The notes under the pieces were generated by a model. The model was not told the origin of the DNA, did no database searches, and was given only the letters and a program-made list of their open reading frames with translations. From Plotosus lineatus (Eukaryota > Chordata > Actinopteri > Siluriformes > Plotosidae), in the NCBI GenBank assembly GCA_024760905.1, contig CM045735.1, positions 27,216,249 to 27,280,248 of the forward strand: a DNA stretch of 64,000 nucleotides, given 5' to 3'. Every line of letters begins with the position of its first letter. Positions within the stretch are counted from its first letter, which is position 1. Positions 31,930 through 44,925 of this stretch are shown in pieces. The position numbers and the translations under genes were made by a program.

Positions 31930-34140
31930 TACAAAGGCTGGCCGCAGATCCACACATGGTTCCAGGAGAATTACCTTCTCGAACCTGAAGTGGCTGATGA
32001 GCCAGCCATATGCGAGAAAATGTTCTCTATCTCTGAATATTCACTCTCCTTTTTCATTACACCATTTGTAATGTCTTCTCACACTGCTAAGGCAGCCTAA
32101 GCATTAACTTGTTAATGGTATTTTCTGCATCACTTTGCACAAAAAAAATTAATACAACCCTGGACTGAAATAAAAATTATGACTTTACATCTATTTTTCA
32201 AAAAGAATGCCATGGTGAATGTATGCTGTAATCAAACCTAAAGGTGGTCCAACAAAATATTGTAGTATATGGCTTTCTTTGTAACATGTCTTTGAATCCA
32301 AGAACACTTATTGCAAGTTGATTTTGTTGATAGAGACATATTTTTGTTGTTGCACAACTGTTTTCATTCTAATGCTTTCTATGCAAGTCAGACCAGTGCT
32401 CCGATAATTTACTTTTTTAACTACAAAAGAACCTATATTAAAAGTTATACGTTGACATGTTTTGTGCCAGTTTTTATGAGAGCTTTGATATAACATTCAA
32501 CTAGTGTAAAGTAGTTGGAATGCCACAGGGTTGGGAGTGCTTGAAGGTTTGGGTAATACTTGAACACACACACAGCAGATTTACAAAAATCCCATTGCAA
32601 TTATCATTGTTAAAGGACCAGCAATTAGCATTATATGTGCAAAATCGGACATGAATCTGATGAACCATTTCGATGAACCATGTTAAAACATATTGTACCA
32701 AAACACACAAAGGCCAAAATACATCACTTCCTAATGAAATGTACCTGACAGATGAATTCATCTTGAAGTGTCCTACATGCCTACCAAATTTGGTGCAAAA
32801 TAGCTATCTGCCAAGCACAAGATTTAGAATCATATTTAATTTCTTCTTTTATTATTTTGTTCACATTAACTTATTATTAACACATTTACTATACTTAAAT
32901 TCAGCAGATTTTTAAAACCTTTGTTTCTTATGTGTTAGTCCTTATGTGTTTACATCATGTCAGCGTAATATTAATGCATATGTTTAATGGCAGAGATCTG
33001 TTTCCCATGAGCCCAAGGACATGACTGCTTATATGTCCATATGATTACCTGCACCTGTGTCCTGTTTCACCTAAATAAAAATACTGTTTACCTTAAAAAT
33101 ACAGTGGCTTGGAAAAATATTTACATCTCCCAGAAAGAAAATACAATGTTTATTTGTGGGTTTTTTTAATTAATTGTTTTACATAACAATGAAGTTGCAA
33201 AATATTTGTTATTATGAAGAAAACAAGAAATAGTACAAAATAAAACAAAAATCCCCTAGAAAACTCGAGCATGCAAAACTGTATGTCGGTTTCAATACCA
33301 TTACATGACCAGGCATTGCTCCTTGTTACAAAGGCACTGTTCCATACTGGAGGGCTCATAGATTTTCCACAGCACGTCCTTCCTGCTGCTGCACAGCAGA
33401 GAGACAATGAGAAAATGCTTTTGTGATGCAATTGATATTTACAGCCTTCAGAAAGTTGAGGTTTTTCGGACAAAATTGATCTACAGCCGAGTGTCCAGTT
33501 TGCAGATATTGTGAACTAACTGCAAATGCCATTTGACCAGAGCAGAGGAAAGCCTACTGGTCTCTCAAGTCCTATAATTATTTTGTCAATGAATGCTTGC
33601 AAGAAATGGCAGTGAAATCTTAAAGAAATGAAAGTGTTCTCTTGGGTTGGGTAAGTTTAGCCTTTAACTTTAACACTAAAATGCAATTTTGCTGTGTCCG
33701 GCTGACCACCATGTGGCTTATCGCATGTCCAGTTGGGTGACACTAAATATTAAATGTTCAGTGTTCAATTTTGGCAAATTATATTAAAAAAGATGCAAAT
33801 ATGACTACATTAGGGTATATAATAGTACAGTAGTTCTGAACTTGGTAAGTAAATAAAATGCCAAATAAGCTAACAGCACACAACCAGCTTTTTTGCTTAT
33901 TTAAGTGGCTTATTTAAAAATAAAGAGTTTCTTTTTTTGGAAATAAAATATTTTACACTTTATGTATTGGCACAAAGAAGCAGATGCTAACAACCTACTC
34001 CTTGCAGCTAAACCAGCCGGAAAAGCTCACGGCACACATTTTTCCTCAGTCTGTTATTTACTCACAATATAATTATTTATAATGAGTATCTTTCTTATGC
34101 ATTTTAACAAAACAAACACAAAAGGTTATCTTTAGTCTCA
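31930..34140. other. Gene-free stretch with a MITE end
   Basis: At about 33102-33130 CAGTGGCTTGGAAAAATATT is the end of a small DNA-transposon family whose other end text appears at 37082 (complement). It has no exon or coding relic. (CA)-rich and AT-rich tracts are present. I see nothing else. Confidence 0.35.
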
Positions 34141-34179
34141 ATGGCTATCTCTAGGTATTTTTTTTATCATCGTCATCAT

Positions 34180-35470
34180 CATCATCATCCTCTTCTGCTT
34201 GATCTAGAATCGGGTTGCGGGGGCAGAAACCTAAGCAAAGAGGTCCAGACATCCCTCTCCAACGCTCTTCCAGGGGGACGACGCCGAGGCATTCCCAGAC
34301 AAGCCAAGAGACAGTCCCTCTAGCATGTTCCAGGTCGACCCCGGGGTCTCTTCCCGGCTTCCCGGTTGGACATGCCCGAAACACCACACCATGGAGGCGT
34401 TGGGGAGGCATTCTGACTAGATGCCTTAGCCACTTCAACTGGCCCCTCTTAATGCGGAGGAGCACCAGATCTAGTCCGAGCTCGCCGAGCCCCACCACCC
34501 GACGAAGGAAGCTCATTTCAGCCGCTTGTATCCACGATCTTGTTCTTTCGGTTACTACCCAAAGCTCATGGCCATAGGTGAGGGTTGGAACACAGATCGA
34601 CTGGTAAATTGAGAGCTTCGCCTTGCGGCTCAGCTCCTTCTTCACCACAACAGACGATACAGGCTCTGTTTAACAGCAGAGGCTGCAGCGATCCGTCTGT
34701 CGATCTCCCACTCCATCCTTCCCTCACTCGTGAACAGGACCCCAAGATACTTAAGCTCCTCCACTTGGGGCAGAACCTCATTCCGACTCGTAGGGTGCAT
34801 TCCACCCTTCTCCGACTAAAAACCATGGCCTCGGATTTGGAAGTGCTGATACTCATCCCGGCCGCTTCACACTCAACTACGAATCGCTCCAATGAGAGCT
34901 GGAGGTCCCAGCTGGATGAAGCCAAAAGGACAACATCATCCGCAAAAATCAGAGATGAGATCTGATGGTCACCATACCAGAACCCCTCAACGCCTCGGCT
35001 GCGCCTAGAAATTCTGTTCATAAAAATTATGAACAGAATCGGTGACAAAGGACAGCCTTGGTGGACTCCAACCCTCATCGGAAACGAATTCGACCTGTTG
35101 TTACCAATACGGACTAAACTTTGGCTGCAGTGTTACAGTGATCGAATGGCCCATAGCAACGGGTCCGAAAGGCCATATTCCTGGAGCACGCCCCACAAGG
35201 CAGTCCGAGGGACGTGGTCGAAAGCCTCCTCCAAATCCACAAAACACTTTTGGACAGATTGGGCAAACTCCCATGCCCCCTCCAAGATCCTGTGGAGCGT
35301 ATAGAGTTGGTCAAGAGTGCTACGGCTAGGACGAAAACCACACTGTTCCTCCTGGATCCGAAGTTCGACTATCGGTCAGATCCTCCTCTCCAGTACCCCT
35401 GCATATACTTTCCTAGGTAGGCTGAGGAGTGTGATTCCCTGATAATTGGAACACACCCTCTGGTCCCAGT
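34180..35470 (-). mobile_element. LINE relic, reverse transcriptase to C-terminus
   Basis: Read right to left, the frames give a broken reverse transcriptase: MRVGVHQGCPLSPILFIIFM and SLIFADDVVLLASSSWDLQL (35078 to 34566), then KRELS-like KKELSRKAKLSIYQSICVPT, YGHELWVVTER and the C-terminal MPPQRLHGVVFRACPTGKPG (34648 to 34151). The FADD active-site motif is intact but frames change several times. The motif set is of the jockey/Rex-like LINE group, distinct from the RTE-type and L2-type copies here. The 5' half is absent. A short fragment of the same family lies at 41060-41280. Confidence 0.82.
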
Positions 35471-35524
35471 TTTTTTAAAAAAAGGTATTTTTAGTGGTGC
35501 CATATTCTTTCCATTTTGTGATGG

Positions 35525-35835
35525 TGGGAAAGTGGCACAGTGGCATAGTGGGTAGCATGTCCACCTCACAGCAAGAAGGTTCCGGGTTTGATTCCCAGGT
35601 CAGACGTTTCTGTACGGAGTATGCATGTGCTTGTATAGGTTTCCACCCACAATCATAGAATATGCACAGTCAGTTAATTGGCTGTTCCAAATCACCCTAG
35701 GTATGAGTGAGAGTATGAATGGTTGTTTGAGTGTTGGTCTTGCAATGGCCTGTTAAGCTGCCCATCCTCGCCTAGAGGGATGTGAGATGGGCACCAGCCT
35801 CCCTGTAACCCCAATTAGGATTAAGCAGTTGAAAA
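35525..35835 (+). repeat. tRNA-headed SINE, family 2, tail B
   Basis: The head (GTGGCACAGTGGCATAGTGG, B box GGGTTTGATTCCCAG) and body match family 2. The distal part (GGGCACCAGCCTCCCTGTAA, CCAATTAGGATTAAGC) is tail B as found on family-1 copies. Confidence 0.82.
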
Positions 35836-36199
35836 ACGAATGAATATACTGGTGGATTTAATGATACTCCAAAGGATTTTCAAGGTTTCACATTTTTTAA
35901 ACAACTCAATCCTGATGTATACTTCTCCACTAGACACCCCATCATTTCAGAACAGCTGTATAAATACTGATATCATGTGACACAAAGATACAGGTGGACC
36001 TTATTTAACTAATTATGTGAAAGTTACAGGTAGCAAATGATCTTATTTAGAGGCTTCATTGCAAAGAAAGTGAATATATATGCATGCAACACTTTTCGTT
36101 ATTTATTTCAAACAATATGTCTGTAATGGCTCTCAGTGATCCAGGACATAATAAATCATAGGTGCTAAAATAAGGCAACTGGATTTGATTGAAGTTATT

Positions 36200-36890
36200 G
36201 AAGACGCTTAATTTCTCATCCAAATGGCTTCTTCAGCTCTGTCAGACTAGCAGGATGTTACAGAATATATCCTCTAGTGAATAAAAAATAACACTCGGTA
36301 GAGTCGTTGAGATCACATGGAGCATTGACTCAACCTGTAGGTGTGTGCCCCTGGTGGCCATGTGTGAATAGTGTAAGCAAAGTAGCCTCAAGAGTTGTCA
36401 GAAAGATCTGTGGGTCATTGGTTCTATCCTGTGAGACCTTGAAGTCAACTGTGTTTTGGTGGGGTTGTGAATTCCAGTGTCTTGGCAGTGTGTCAAGGAC
36501 TGCATTGAAGGTGGCCGATAGATAGTGTCTCAGATCATCTCGATTTAGTGATATTCCAATGAAGTTGATGAAGATGGCTTTTTATACTTTTCCTTCAAAC
36601 CACTGGTGTTCTTTGGCTATAATATGCACACCACAGTCCTAAAACACGTGTCCTTTGTTGTTCAGATGAAAGTAGACGGAAGAATCTTGGCTTGTAGAAT
36701 TGGCTGTCCTATGTTGACCATATGCCCAGAAAGTGGTTGTTTTATTTCTCCAATATACAGGCCTGTGCATTGCTCACTGCATTAAAATTGCATACACTGT
36801 GGTGTTTTGTTTGTGTCTGGGTATTCTGTCCTTGGGGTGAACTAATTTGTAATGTAGAGTGTTACTGGGTCTGAGTGTACAGAGATGTTT
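36200..36890 (-). pseudogene. Penelope-like GIY-YIG endonuclease relic
   Basis: The - strand reads LVHPKDRIPRHKQN, TVYAI, then after a frameshift LYIGEIKQPLSGHM (the YIG part of GIY-YIG), then HLNNKGHVF-stop-DCGVHIIAKEHQWFEG, AIFINFIGISLNRDDLRHYL and SATFNAVLD. This layout matches the C-terminal GIY-YIG endonuclease domain of Penelope-like retroelements or a close relative. At least one stop and one frameshift are present. It is a different lineage from the Penelope-like element at 53.0-54.8 kb. Confidence 0.6.
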
Positions 36891-36939
36891 TGTTTTTGGA
36901 AAATTCTCCCTAGTTTAAGTTTATTTTTTCAAGCTTTAT

Positions 36940-37082
36940 TCTCTGTCATTTAAGTTCAACAGTATGGACAACTGAATAGGTCCATTACATCAATTACAAG
37001 AAAAAAAATCAATTTAGATTATAGGCTGTAAGGCAAGAAAATAGGAAAACTGCCAAGGGGTAAATACCTTTATAAGCCACTG
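36940..37082 (-). repeat. DNA-transposon MITE fragment
   Basis: The complement begins CAGTGGCTTATAAAGGTATT and continues CCTATTTTCTTGCCTTACAG, a common fish MITE end related to the CAGTGGCTTGG motif at 33102. Only this end is present. Confidence 0.5.
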
Positions 37083-37867
37083 TACTTACATGTCTCTATA
37101 GTTGCATTCCATGAATGGAATGAAAGGGTAAATGTAAGATTTAAAAAAAAATTACATAGAATTTTTGTGCATTATTAAAGAAAATAAAGTGATGAGTAAT
37201 ACATTACTTTGGGAGAAGAACCATATCAAATTCTGTTTGGAACAACTGTCCAGCTTTTCCTTATAACACTGCACCAGTTTTAAAGGCAATAAATCATCAC
37301 CCAATGTAGATGGTTTATTTGTGCCCCATTTTTAATACTACGTCTCCAATTGTGTTGTTTACTTTTTGTTTTAACTATTACTTTATATCTCCCAAATACC
37401 TTTATAGTGTAGAGAAATGAAAGTAAGTAGCCACTGTTGCAATTCCCCAACCAAAATGTGTTGGGAGATAAAAGGGGGAAGGGGGGGTATGTTTTCAATA
37501 GAGTAACTTTAAAGTCATAAAATGCCCCGTTTATCTTTGCTTTTTAATGGAGTAATGGGTAAACTGCAGGATTTGGGGAATTACAATAAGTCCCTTTTCT
37601 TTTACATTTCTAGTTAGTGTAAAACATTCCCTGAGGCAGTTTTAAATAGTTTTTACTAAAGCTTCTGTGATGAAGGGTATGGCTCATGGCTTGCCAGTTC
37701 AAATATAAATACAAGAAGGAAGTATTTTCCTCATTAACTTCCAAACTACAAAACTATTTGAAATGTCACAATACTACTGCTGATCAGTATACTGGAATCT
37801 TCTTTCAGCCTGCAAAAGGAATTATTCCCACATTTTTGTGTACATATTTTCATCAGCCTCTTTTTTA
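37083..37867. other. DIPK1B 3' flank, gene-free
   Basis: No exon or recognisable repeat. It may include the 3' UTR of DIPK1B, which is transcribed leftward. Confidence 0.35.
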
Positions 37868-38680
<813 letters not shown>

Positions 38681-38820
38681 CTACAGAGAGAAGAGAAAGA
38701 TAAAAAGACAGATCAACAAAAAGACACCAATTTTTTTCAGTGTTACGTACACAATAATAACACTTCATATTAAACATTTATCGATTAGTCTATCGATTAG
38801 TTTCTTGGTAATCTACTAAA

Positions 38821-38980
38821 CAGTGGACATTAAAAGTCTGCACACCCCTAATTACATGACAAATTTTGTGATGTAAAAAATGAGACCAAGACAAATAATT
38901 CCATACCTTTTCCACATTTATTGTGCCCTATAACCTGTGAAATTCAACTCAAAATGAAATGCTTTTTTGTTGAAAAAAAA
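38821..38980. repeat. Tc1/mariner-related MITE fragment in DIPK1B intron
   Basis: The text AAAGTCTGCACACCCCTAAT followed by ATGAGACCAAGACAAAT and TATAACCTGTGAAATTCAA matches a widespread fish MITE layout. Only one end is visible. Confidence 0.5.
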
Positions 38981-39139
38981 ATAAATAAATAAAATCAAAG
39001 AATTTTGGTTATGGTGGTTTGATAGGACAATGTAGTTTTCAGTGTTCTGCCACTTTCTGCCCATTGTAACCCACAGTTTTGTAACAAAGTCTCATGTTTT
39101 GTTCATGACAAGGCACTGGAATGACAACTTCTGCAAGAA

Positions 39140-39960
39140 AATCAGCTAGACTTCAAAGAAACACAATGCAGTCCAAATTAGAAACTTATGGAAAGCCGAA
39201 GCAAACTCAAGAAGTGAAGACAGTGGTGCAGTAGATGGCATAGCTTCAGCAATGTTTGCTGATAAACTGAACTGAAGGGAGATGGTTCTAAGAAAATTCT
39301 GAAAATCCCTTGAAGTTCTTGTACTACAAGGCCAGGATGACACTACTGAAGGCAGCCAAACCCAAAAAACAGTTCCTATACAAAAGTTAGTAGGTGAGGT
39401 TCTATCTGAATTTGGCCATGTGGCTGCATAAATGACATAAGATGTTTGATGCTGCCCAGCAGGAACTGTGGAACCTGGGGATTTGATCTGGCATGTAGAT
39501 ACTGGCTCATCTTCCTGTAACCTACAAAGACCAGTCCTCCTACACTTTTGAGAATGTATCTGACATGATGATGGAATAAGCAAATTACAAATAAAGGCAC
39601 AGGCTGATGAGTAAATTTTAATTTACAATTTTGTCTTACAGTAAACATGAGTGAACAGTACATACAGGTATTTTATTACTGTTTGATATACCAGTGGCTT
39701 TTGTACTTTGGTAACCTAATAAATTAGAGACTAATAAGGGACATGGAACAGATGCCCTTTTATACCCTGAAGATGATTTTGAATGAAAAAATGTACTGAA
39801 GACGGAGGCTGAGGCTGCGATGCCGGCAATGCCAGCAAGGCGTGTAGCAGCGCCTTGGGCTTGTAGCCCAAGGTGCGATAAGTACGGGGAGGGTGCGGGA
39901 GGGGGTCTCTCTTTTGCAAGGGTGTCTGGCTGGGGGGGGTCACCCCCAGAAAATTTTTGA
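39140..39960 (-). other. Unclassified repeat-like region with a GC-rich block
   Basis: A 145-residue open frame on the - strand (39583 to 39146) contains CRRTGLCRLQEDEPVST and SRDFQNFLRTISLQFSLS but I do not recognise it, and it may be a shadow. At 39800-39950 there is a GC-rich block with a hairpin (CGCCTTGGGCTTGTAGCCCAAGG) and GGGGGGGTCACCCCCAG, unlike its AT-rich surroundings. It looks like part of a transposable element. Confidence 0.35.
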
Positions 39961-40459
39961 AAATTTAGTGCTGTGAAGTGCTTTCTGAGCCCATTTACAA
40001 GGTTATAAATGAAACAACAGTGAGCATTCACATATATGGTCAATATGTTCAAAATTATTTTAATGGTTTGAGAACAACTTTGAATTCCGATAAGATACAG
40101 GTAAAGTACCACAATAGATAATAATCAGCTATTTTACAGTAAACTGTTTAGCTTTACTAAAACTAGGTCTTGTGTATTTATTTACTACAATATACCTGGC
40201 AATTGTCAAGAATGCAAAAACATCGATCGTAATAGGGGAATTTATGATCCCGCAATTATGAACTTCTTATAATTATTAGATGCAGTGATGATGTTGCAAA
40301 AATCCAATTTGTTTATTCTTAAAGAATCATAGTATAACTGTCCAGCCATGCCAAATAGCCATTCACATTTTTGCAGCAGATATATATTCTATTGCAACAT
40401 CACAAGGAGGATCTAACGTTAAAGTTACCCATTTTCGCGAAATAAATAAATGTACTAAC

Positions 40460-40650
40460 AAGGTAAAGTTTGTGTCAGTGCTTGCTGGTGGACGGCTTTT
40501 TGGTGTGTTTTATCATCGTTTGCGTGCTTAAGTGGCACCTTCTTTCCATTTTGTCCATATCCTGGCTTGTCTGCTAACTTTCGACACCATGTGCTGACAG
40601 CCTTTCCAAAATTGTCAGTTTCCATCAACCAGTCATCTTGCCAATGATTT
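40460..40650 (-). pseudogene. Possible zinc-finger (BED-like) fragment of a transposase
   Basis: The - strand frame reads FGKAVSTWCRKLADKPGYGQ, then NGKKVPLKHANDDKTHQKAV and a stop. The spacing of C with H-x-n-H near the end recalls the N-terminal zinc fingers of hAT-type or related transposases, although one cysteine is missing. No matching catalytic part was found nearby. Confidence 0.3.
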
Positions 40651-41059
40651 TTTTATACCACTGTCTAGTCTCTTAATATCTGCTTTTAGATGCACCGATT
40701 TCCAGGAAATTTGGCATTATACCTGTCAGACTTTGATAAATCGTTTTGTTTTTTATTTTTTTAATTTCTGGAACGCAAGCATACATGAATATTGATAGAT
40801 CGAGTTACTAAGATTAGCAATGTTTGGATTTCTTAGACAATGCAACAACACACGAATACGCCAGAGACTGAACTACGGCAAACTACTCACGACAAATTGC
40901 TACGGAAGGCTTCCAGTGCCCAACTAGAAAAAAAAACCCCCATTTATATCATTGCGGTTACTTTGATGTTTAAAAAAAGAAAAAAGAAAAAAAAAAGAAC
41001 ACTGGCTTTTTTATTTTTGACGGAAATCCATATTTCCGTCCAGGCACTAACACCCATGT

Positions 41060-41280
41060 CTCCCCAGCCACTTTCTCCTATTCCTTTAGGAGGACACCAA
41101 AGGGTTCCCTGATAAACCGAGAGACATAGTCCCTTCAGCGTATTCTAGGCGGGCCGCGGGGTCTCTACCCATTTGGACATGCCCGAAACACTACACCATG
41201 TAGGTGTTCAGGAGGCATTCTAATCAGATGCCTGAGCCACCTCAACTGGTTATTCGCAATACAGAGGAGCATTGGTACTA
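41060..41280 (-). mobile_element. LINE fragment, same family as 34180-35470
   Basis: The text GGACATGCCCGAAACACTAC followed by GGAGGCATTCTAATCAGATG and GAGCCACCTCAACTGG closely parallels 34369-34441. It is a short, dead 3' fragment. Confidence 0.75.
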
Positions 41281-41862
41281 TTCCTTGTAGCTGGCCAGAA
41301 AGGGTAGGAAAACCATGAGGTCAGCACACACGACAGTTGGGTGAGGTGGAAAATTGCGTTGTATGATGCTCCTTCTCCTCGTAAAGAGGTTATAGCAGGC
41401 TACCGGAGCTAAAAGAAAAGAAACAAAACTGGTATATAAGGGGCATGTCCTGTGACTATATATCCACATACAATCTCATGCAAAAGCAATAAGAGAAAAA
41501 TATTGAAACACTAAAAGGCATAGGACACAGGGTATGCACCTATTCAATGGTAACATGTGTGGTATTGGTACAATAATGGACATAAAAGTGCAACAATATT
41601 AATCACAAAGCTTAAGAAATATAGCTAAAGCTCATTTATATTTTATACATTTTATAAGAAGAAGATCAAAACTTGGCATATGCTATTATTTTTTGGATAA
41701 TAATTTTGTTATTTGATATGTTGATATAAAATAAATGTTTTTTCCTTTTTCAGATATTGAAAACATTAATCATACCCATAATGGCAGAAATTGGAAAAGT
41801 ATGCAAGTTAAGGTAGGATGTACCAAAATGCTTTAAATTGCAAGCATAATGGGAAATTGTGA

Positions 41863-42130
41863 GCAGTGGTGGCCTGGTGGTAAAAGGTGCTGGATCACTG
41901 ATACTAAGGTTGTGGGTTCGAGCCCCACTCTATTCAAGGTTGTCACTGTCCCCCCAGTGCAGCTAACTGGGTTATCAAAGGTCGGCCATGTGTCTCACTG
42001 TCTATGGTGAGATGCATGTAAAAGAACCATTGCTGACTTTCGTCAAGAGTAGGTCACATAGCTGTCAGCATGTTCTGCCCTGTGATGGCCGGTAAGCTGT
42101 CCAGGAGGGATTCTGCCCTCACTAAGAGAG
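41863..42130 (+). repeat. tRNA-headed SINE, family 1, tail B
   Basis: The head GCAGTGGTGGCCTGGTGGTA and B box GGTTCGAGCCCC are followed by the family-1 body. At the same point as in the 30846 copy it switches to tail B (GTAAGCTGTCCAGGAGGGAT). The distal tail is truncated. Confidence 0.82.
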
Positions 42131-43516
42131 AGCAGATACATGCAAGGACCAGTGATGCCAGAAGCATGTAAACAGGTAAAAAGGGAAATTGGTTCAGATT
42201 AGAGAACACTGACTCAGCACAACTGGAGAGTGTATAAGCAGGTGAATTCAAAGCGATTTTTCTGATTATGAGTTGCTTACAGAGACGGTAGGATGTTTGA
42301 CTGACTGCTATTTCCAATGTATCTCATTAATGGTGTGGATGGAATAAAGCATACCTGCTTCGTCTCATGTTTTGTGATAAGTTTCTTTATTTTTTTTTTA
42401 AATCAAATTCAAAGTATTAACTGAGTTAATTGATTAGCACCAAAATCATCAAAAGGAAGACACTGCGACCTTCTTTCCACCAGCATATGTCCATCTTGGG
42501 CAGGAGAGCCTGAGTTTTTTTTCTCCCCTCGACAGTTTCCAATTTATTATTATTATTTCTCCCTGCACACACACAAAGAAGTTTTAAGCATAGAAGGTTT
42601 TGATGAGTACTGACATGATGATGATGATGTTAGACCTTCAATTTTGAAGCTGATCTTAGTTTGTGCAACTGTTGTGATACTGCTGTGGTGAGGCCAATGA
42701 GGCCAATTTGGATTCTGAAATCCCTTCCATGAGTGAGGTGTATGTGTTCAGCTGCTGGGGTTTTAGGTTATGCATCTGCTGTTTTGAATAAATTACATTA
42801 ATGCTAATATATGTTGGCCCTCCTGAGGCTTATTGACCATTTTGTTTACAGGGTTCATACCTAAATATGTGGGTTATTTAAACATCTAATTGCAGAGAGC
42901 CAAATAAATGTGATGAGTAGATCATGAAGACAAAAACTCTCACATGCTGCAAATTATGGTGTCACGGCAGACCAAGATTAGGACCTGGGTTTCCAGATCA
43001 AGTTTTGTTACAGAGTGTACAGTGCAAATGATGGAAGGCCCAAAATGCAGAGGCAGTCATGAATGTGAAGTTTTTTGGAGGTTCATTATAGAAGGGAGAA
43101 AGGGAGTCCAAATGGGCTTAAAAAATACTCTTGCCAACAGACAGCAAAACATGGGAGGCAAAAGAGCATTCAAAAAACTATTTTGAAAAAGGCATTTGGA
43201 TGCAATGCTAATAAGACTCCATCAAAGTCAAAATAAAAAAAACAAACTACAATTAACAAAACACAGGCTGGGGTGAAGACAAAAGTCAAATAGTATAAAA
43301 AAAAACCTGCCTTACAAACAGAGTGCCACAGGTCCAACAACACTTTCAGAGAACACTCAATGAAGACAAGGGTTGAACAAGATGCTGAAATAATACAGGA
43401 TAAAGGAGACACAGGTGAGAAAACTTAACTTACTGAATCGATGCATAATTGGCACCATCTGGTGGCCAAATCATAGTCCAGGCTCTGACATATAGACCTG
43501 ACCTGGTGGGGTGTCC
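42131..43516. other. Gene-free intronic stretch
   Basis: No recognisable exon or repeat end. It includes a short (GAT)n tract near 42617-42630. Shadow frames at 42944-43412 have no protein features. Confidence 0.3.
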
Positions 43517-43520
43517 TTAA

Positions 43521-44171
43521 AGGGGAAATGAAGCACATCGCAATGCAACATTGTCTCGCTTTATTTGGTCCTCAATATCACGTTTTTGCAGATGATCAGT
43601 TGAAAATCGCCATGATAATAATGCAAATCCAATTTGAAATTTGCGATGTGAGACCATGTAAGCCGCCATTGGTCCCCGGCCGTTTCCTGTGACGTCACTG
43701 GGTTGGTGGTCGTGAACTTGTGTAAATATCGCAATGGCTAGCAACGCATCAATGCATAATAATAAAAAGCCCTTAAGTACCGGTCATCATTGTATCGCAC
43801 TGGGCTGTGCACACCGCTATTATAAACGTAAAGGCGTGCACTTCCACCGGCTGCCTTTAAGCAACAGTCAGCTATTGAAAACCTGGCTCACTGCATTGAA
43901 ACGTGCCGATGCACCAGTGAATGAAAGCGCACACATTTGCAGTGCCCATTTCAGGACAGAAGATTATGTGCACACATACAAATCCGATGAAACTGGTCCC
44001 ATGGTGTGGTCCAAAACCACATCATTGAAACCAGGATCAGTTCCGACCGTATTTGACGCTTCTGCATACAACATTACAAGCACAGACAGACCAAGTACAC
44101 TGCAAAGTAATACACTATCGGCACGTAAGCGAAGGGCGGAAAAATGAGCTCTTCAGGCTGAACATACAGAG
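43521..44171 (+). mobile_element. Kolobok-like THAP transposon, 5' end and first exon
   Basis: A TTAA (43517-43520) is followed by AGGGGAAATGAAGC, which fits the TTAA target and AGGG-type ends of Kolobok elements. From the ATG at 43734 a THAP zinc-finger domain follows: HHCIALGCAHRYYKR (C-x4-C), HRLPLSNSQLLKTWL, and HICSAHF (C-x2-H). The frame meets a TGA at 44145-44147, but the reading continues in the same frame as ALQAEHTE to a donor-like GAG|GTATGG (44171/44172), so a nonsense mutation is likely. Upstream are an octamer ATGCAAAT (43621-43628), an inverted CCAAT box near 43668 and a full CRE TGACGTCA (43690-43697). No catalytic exons were found downstream. It could instead be a domesticated host gene fragment. 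Confidence 0.65.
43690..43697 (+). promoter_or_regulatory. Palindromic CRE, TGACGTCA
   Basis: A full cAMP-response-type palindrome lies 37 bp before the THAP start codon, next to GCCATTGG (inverted CCAAT, 43665-43672) and downstream of the octamer ATGCAAAT at 43621. Together they look like a compact promoter for the THAP transcript. Function is inferred from motifs only. Confidence 0.4.
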
Positions 44172-44182
44172 GTATGGAATAT

Positions 44183-44260
44183 TAGACAACCATAGACAAC
44201 GAAATGACAACCACAGATAATAATATGACAACTATAGATAATAACATGACAATTCTGACT
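44183..44260 (+). repeat. Short degenerate tandem repeat
   Basis: Units of the form ATGACAACYAYAGATAAYA repeat about four times with small changes just after the THAP exon. Confidence 0.5.
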
Positions 44261-44690
44261 GGATTTGTAAACCTACCAACTATTTATTTAAGCTCCACTT
44301 CAGGGTGAATTTATATAGCTCAAGGTGTGGTTCAAGTCTGTTTTAGGTTCTATCCCGTATTTCTTCTCTTCTGGAGAGGTAGGATTGTGACTTTTGTACT
44401 ACTGTCTACTTGACTCAGTTAGACTTGGTTGTTGTCACTAATATTGTTAAGTATAGGATTCTTAGCCAGTTCTGTAATCTTATTGCAGTGCTTAAGAAGG
44501 TGTGAGTTGGGGGGCAGGACCCAGAAAGTATATATTGATGTTATCCAATGCTAAAAATGTGGCATTTGGAGCAGATAGCAACACAGGCCATTTTTCAAAA
44601 ATAAGTACTTTGAATAGTGGTAATTTAATATCTTTCTTGCCTTTTTTGAATTAAAACTATCAGGCCTAAGGTGTTTAATATAAACCACAT

Positions 44691-44885
44691 TGCAGTCATG
44701 TGCCTTAAACCCATTACTCTTCTATATGAACTAGAAGATCATACCAACAATATAACCAGATTGCAGTCATATGCTTTAAACCCATTACTCTTCTATATGA
44801 ACTAGAAGATCATACCAACAATATAACCAGATTGCAGTCATATGCTTTAAACCCATTACTGTTCTATATGAACCAGAAGATCATA
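44691..44885 (+). repeat. 71-bp tandem repeat, almost three copies
   Basis: TGCAGTCATRTGCYTTAAAC begins at 44691, 44762 and 44833, giving an exact 71-bp period. The second and third units are nearly identical, the first slightly older, and the last is partial. Confidence 0.92.
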
Positions 44886-44925
44886 TACCACCAAGCCAGA
44901 AGAACTCTCAGCAATTTTACCTAGA

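Noticed and set aside
39146..39583. 145-residue - strand ORF as a host gene
   Set aside because: No splice context, no recognisable domain and repeat-like neighbours; kept only as an unclassified region.
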